From JBNJGB01 sp051747385 (GTDB lineage: Bacteria; Myxococcota_A; UBA9042; PHBI01; JACKFB01): a DNA stretch of 26,994 nt. The notes beneath the pieces are model-generated. The model saw nothing but the letters and a program-made list of their open reading frames with translations, was not told where the DNA came from and did no database searches. The position numbers and the translations under genes were made by a program. Positions 25,537 to 26,994 of this stretch are shown here, piece by piece (within the stretch, counting starts at the first letter, position 1; every line of letters begins with the position of its first letter). The stretch is from contig JBNJGB010000055.1 of the NCBI GenBank assembly GCA_051747385.1, forward strand, positions 1 through 26,994, given 5' to 3'.

Positions 25537-26730
25537 ATGAAGTTCGCCGAGCGCATGAACGCCGTGAAGCCGTCGGCCACCCTGGCGATCACGAGCCTCG
25601 CCAAGGAGCTCAAGGCCAAGGGCAAGGACGTCATCAGCTTCGGGGCGGGCGAGCCCGACTTCGACACCCCGGAGTTCATCGTCGACGCCATGGTGGAGGC
25701 GGCGCGCTCCGGCGCCACTCGCTACGCCCCGGTCGCCGGCCTGCCGGAGCTCCGCGAGGCCGTCGCGAAGGACTTCACGAAGCTGTACGGCGTGGACTTC
25801 ACGCCGGACCAGATCATGGTGTCCTGCGGGGGCAAGCACTCCCTGTACAACCTCTTCCAGGTCCTCGTGGACCCGGGGGACGAGGTCATCATCCCGACGC
25901 CCTACTGGGTGAGCTATCCGGCCCAGGTGAAGCTGGCGAAGGGCTGGCCGGTGTTCGTGGACGCGGTGCCCGAGGAGGGCTTCCGCATCGATCCCAGCTC
26001 CGTGCACGCGGCCATCACGGACAAGACCGTCGGCATCGTGCTCAACAGCCCGAACAACCCCACGGGCGCCGTGCAGTCGGCCGAGGACCTGCGCGCCATC
26101 GCGCACATGGCGGCCGAGCACGACATGTGGATCATCACCGACGACATCTACAGCTACATCCGCTACGGAGATGGCGAATTCGTCAGCGTCCTGCGGGAGT
26201 GCCCGGAGCTTCGGGATCGCATCATCGTGGTCCACGGCGCCAGCAAGACCTTCGCCATGACCGGCTGGCGCATCGGCTTCACCGGCGCGCGGGCCGACAT
26301 CATCAAGAAGATGTCGACGCTCCAGGGCCAGGCGACCTCCGGCGCCAACACCTTCGCCCAGAAGGGCGCCGTGGCGGCCGTGAACAGCGACCTGTCCTTC
26401 CTCGATGAGTGGCTGGCCGCCTACGGGGAGCGCCGCCGGCGCATCGTCGACGGGCTGAACGCCATCGAGGGCATCACCTGCGCTGAGCCGGGCGGGGCCT
26501 TCTACGTCTTCCCGGACGTCCGCGGCCTGCTCCACAAGTCGTACGAGGGCACGAAGATCGAGACCGACTTCGCCCTCTGCGAGACGCTCATCGAGCACGC
26601 CCTCATCGCCTGCGTCCCCGGCCAGCCCTTCGGCGCCCCGGGCTTCATGCGCATGAGCTACGCGTGCTCCATGGAGGACATCGACAAGGGCCTGGAGCGC
26701 CTGGCGGAGTTCGTCTCCAAGCTCCAGTAG
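25537..26730 (+). CDS. Class I pyridoxal-phosphate aminotransferase (aspartate type)
   Basis: A 397-residue enzyme that swaps amino groups between amino and keto acids, probably aspartate and 2-oxoglutarate. It belongs to the Ib-type aspartate/prephenate aminotransferases. The cofactor Lys is K237 (HGASKTFAMTGWRIG). N174 (SPNNPTG), D202 (TDDIYSY), Y123 (TPYWVSY) and the C-terminal substrate-carboxylate Arg (FMRMSYA) are present. AAGGAG lies 8 bases before the ATG and 35 bases separate it from coaD, so it may be read from the same transcript. Confidence 0.92.
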   Translation: MKFAERMNAVKPSATLAITSLAKELKAKGKDVISFGAGEPDFDTPEFIVDAMVEAARSGATRYAPVAGLPELREAVAKDFTKLYGVDFTPDQIMVSCGGKHSLYNLFQVLVDPGDEVIIPTPYWVSYPAQVKLAKGWPVFVDAVPEEGFRIDPSSVHAAITDKTVGIVLNSPNNPTGAVQSAEDLRAIAHMAAEHDMWIITDDIYSYIRYGDGEFVSVLRECPELRDRIIVVHGASKTFAMTGWRIGFTGARADIIKKMSTLQGQATSGANTFAQKGAVAAVNSDLSFLDEWLAAYGERRRRIVDGLNAIEGITCAEPGGAFYVFPDVRGLLHKSYEGTKIETDFALCETLIEHALIACVPGQPFGAPGFMRMSYACSMEDIDKGLERLAEFVSKLQ

Positions 26731-26734
26731 AAGC

Positions 26735-26824
26735 ACCTCGGCACGAGGAAATCGCGCGCGAAGCCGCAAAGGCGCGAAGAAGGGGGGCCCTTCGCGGTCT
26801 TGGCGCCTTGGCGCGAGCCCTCGG
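26735..26824. repeat. Dispersed-type repeat, copy 1
   Basis: A 90-base unit whose first 50 or so bases are identical to those of copy 2 at 26843. It holds CGCGAAGCCGCAAAGGCGCG and, later, a partly complementary CTTGGCGCCTTGGCGCG, so it can fold imperfectly. Sequences of this type (CGCAAAGCCGCAAAGGCGC) recur between genes in many bacterial genomes. Confidence 0.75.
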
Positions 26825-26842
26825 ATCGCCCCCCACACGGCT

Positions 26843-26932
26843 ACCTCGGCACGAGGAAATCGCGCGCGAAGCCGCAAAGGCGCGAAGAAGGGGTGCCCTT
26901 TGCGTCCTGGCGGCTTTGCGCGAGCCCCTCGG
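26843..26932. repeat. Dispersed-type repeat, copy 2
   Basis: The second unit, offset 108 bases from copy 1 and separated from it by 18 bases. The 5' half is the same and the 3' half has diverged. The remaining 62 bases to the window end show nothing further. Confidence 0.75.
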
Positions 26933-26994
26933 GGCGGGTCGGTGCGGTCGTTCCGCGGCCGGTGCGGTGCTCGCCCGAGGAAGGCTTCTCGCGC

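Overview
The window is a high-GC bacterial chromosome segment. The organism is most likely a myxobacterium-like member of the former Deltaproteobacteria (Myxococcota or an uncultured relative). This is inferred from the GC-rich codon use, the many small lipoproteins, a von Willebrand A lipoprotein with slime-mould-type Cys repeats, and a pseudokinase fused through one membrane helix to TPRs. No rRNA or marker gene fixes the taxon.

Bases 1 to about 4440 look like the distal part of an integrative element. It opens with an excisionase-like small protein and a winged-helix replication-type protein. A poorly coding stretch with a direct repeat follows. Four minus-strand cargo genes come next: a Cys-rich lipoprotein, a two-helix membrane protein, a zinc-ribbon/YbjQ protein, and a membrane-anchored protein with two HCCC metal-site modules. 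The part ends at a 54-base 3' fragment of tRNA-Leu(UAA), read here as the attachment site, followed by what looks like the tRNA's own terminator. The integrase and the intact tRNA are expected to the left of the window.

Bases 4440 to 20075 are chromosomal. In order they hold a VWA lipoprotein and pyruvate kinase (both minus); a HEAT/TPR protein (minus) diverging from a pseudokinase-TM-TPR protein (plus) that is translationally chained to a 2Fe-2S thioredoxin-like ferredoxin and a KG-repeat tail-anchored microprotein; a minus-strand cluster of a nitrilase-family amidase, a coiled-coil lipoprotein and a YyaL-type thioredoxin-domain protein; a 600-base gap with palindromes and an orphan terminator; a small lipoprotein; and enolase. 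Behind enolase lie a hexanucleotide array and a MITE-like inverted-repeat unit.

Bases 20076 to the end hold lon (minus). Diverging from it is a tight plus-strand cluster: a DUF971 protein, an unusual protein with two predicted Sm/Hfq-like domains behind a long basic disordered tail, rsmD, coaD and a class I aminotransferase. The window closes with two copies of a 90-base dispersed-type repeat.

The main points for a second look are the tandem Sm/Hfq-like protein, the tRNA-Leu element boundary, the pseudokinase-ferredoxin-microprotein chain, a TTAG-type -10 motif placed so close to several start codons that their mRNAs may be leaderless, and the orphan terminator near 17640 that implies an unannotated plus-strand transcript.
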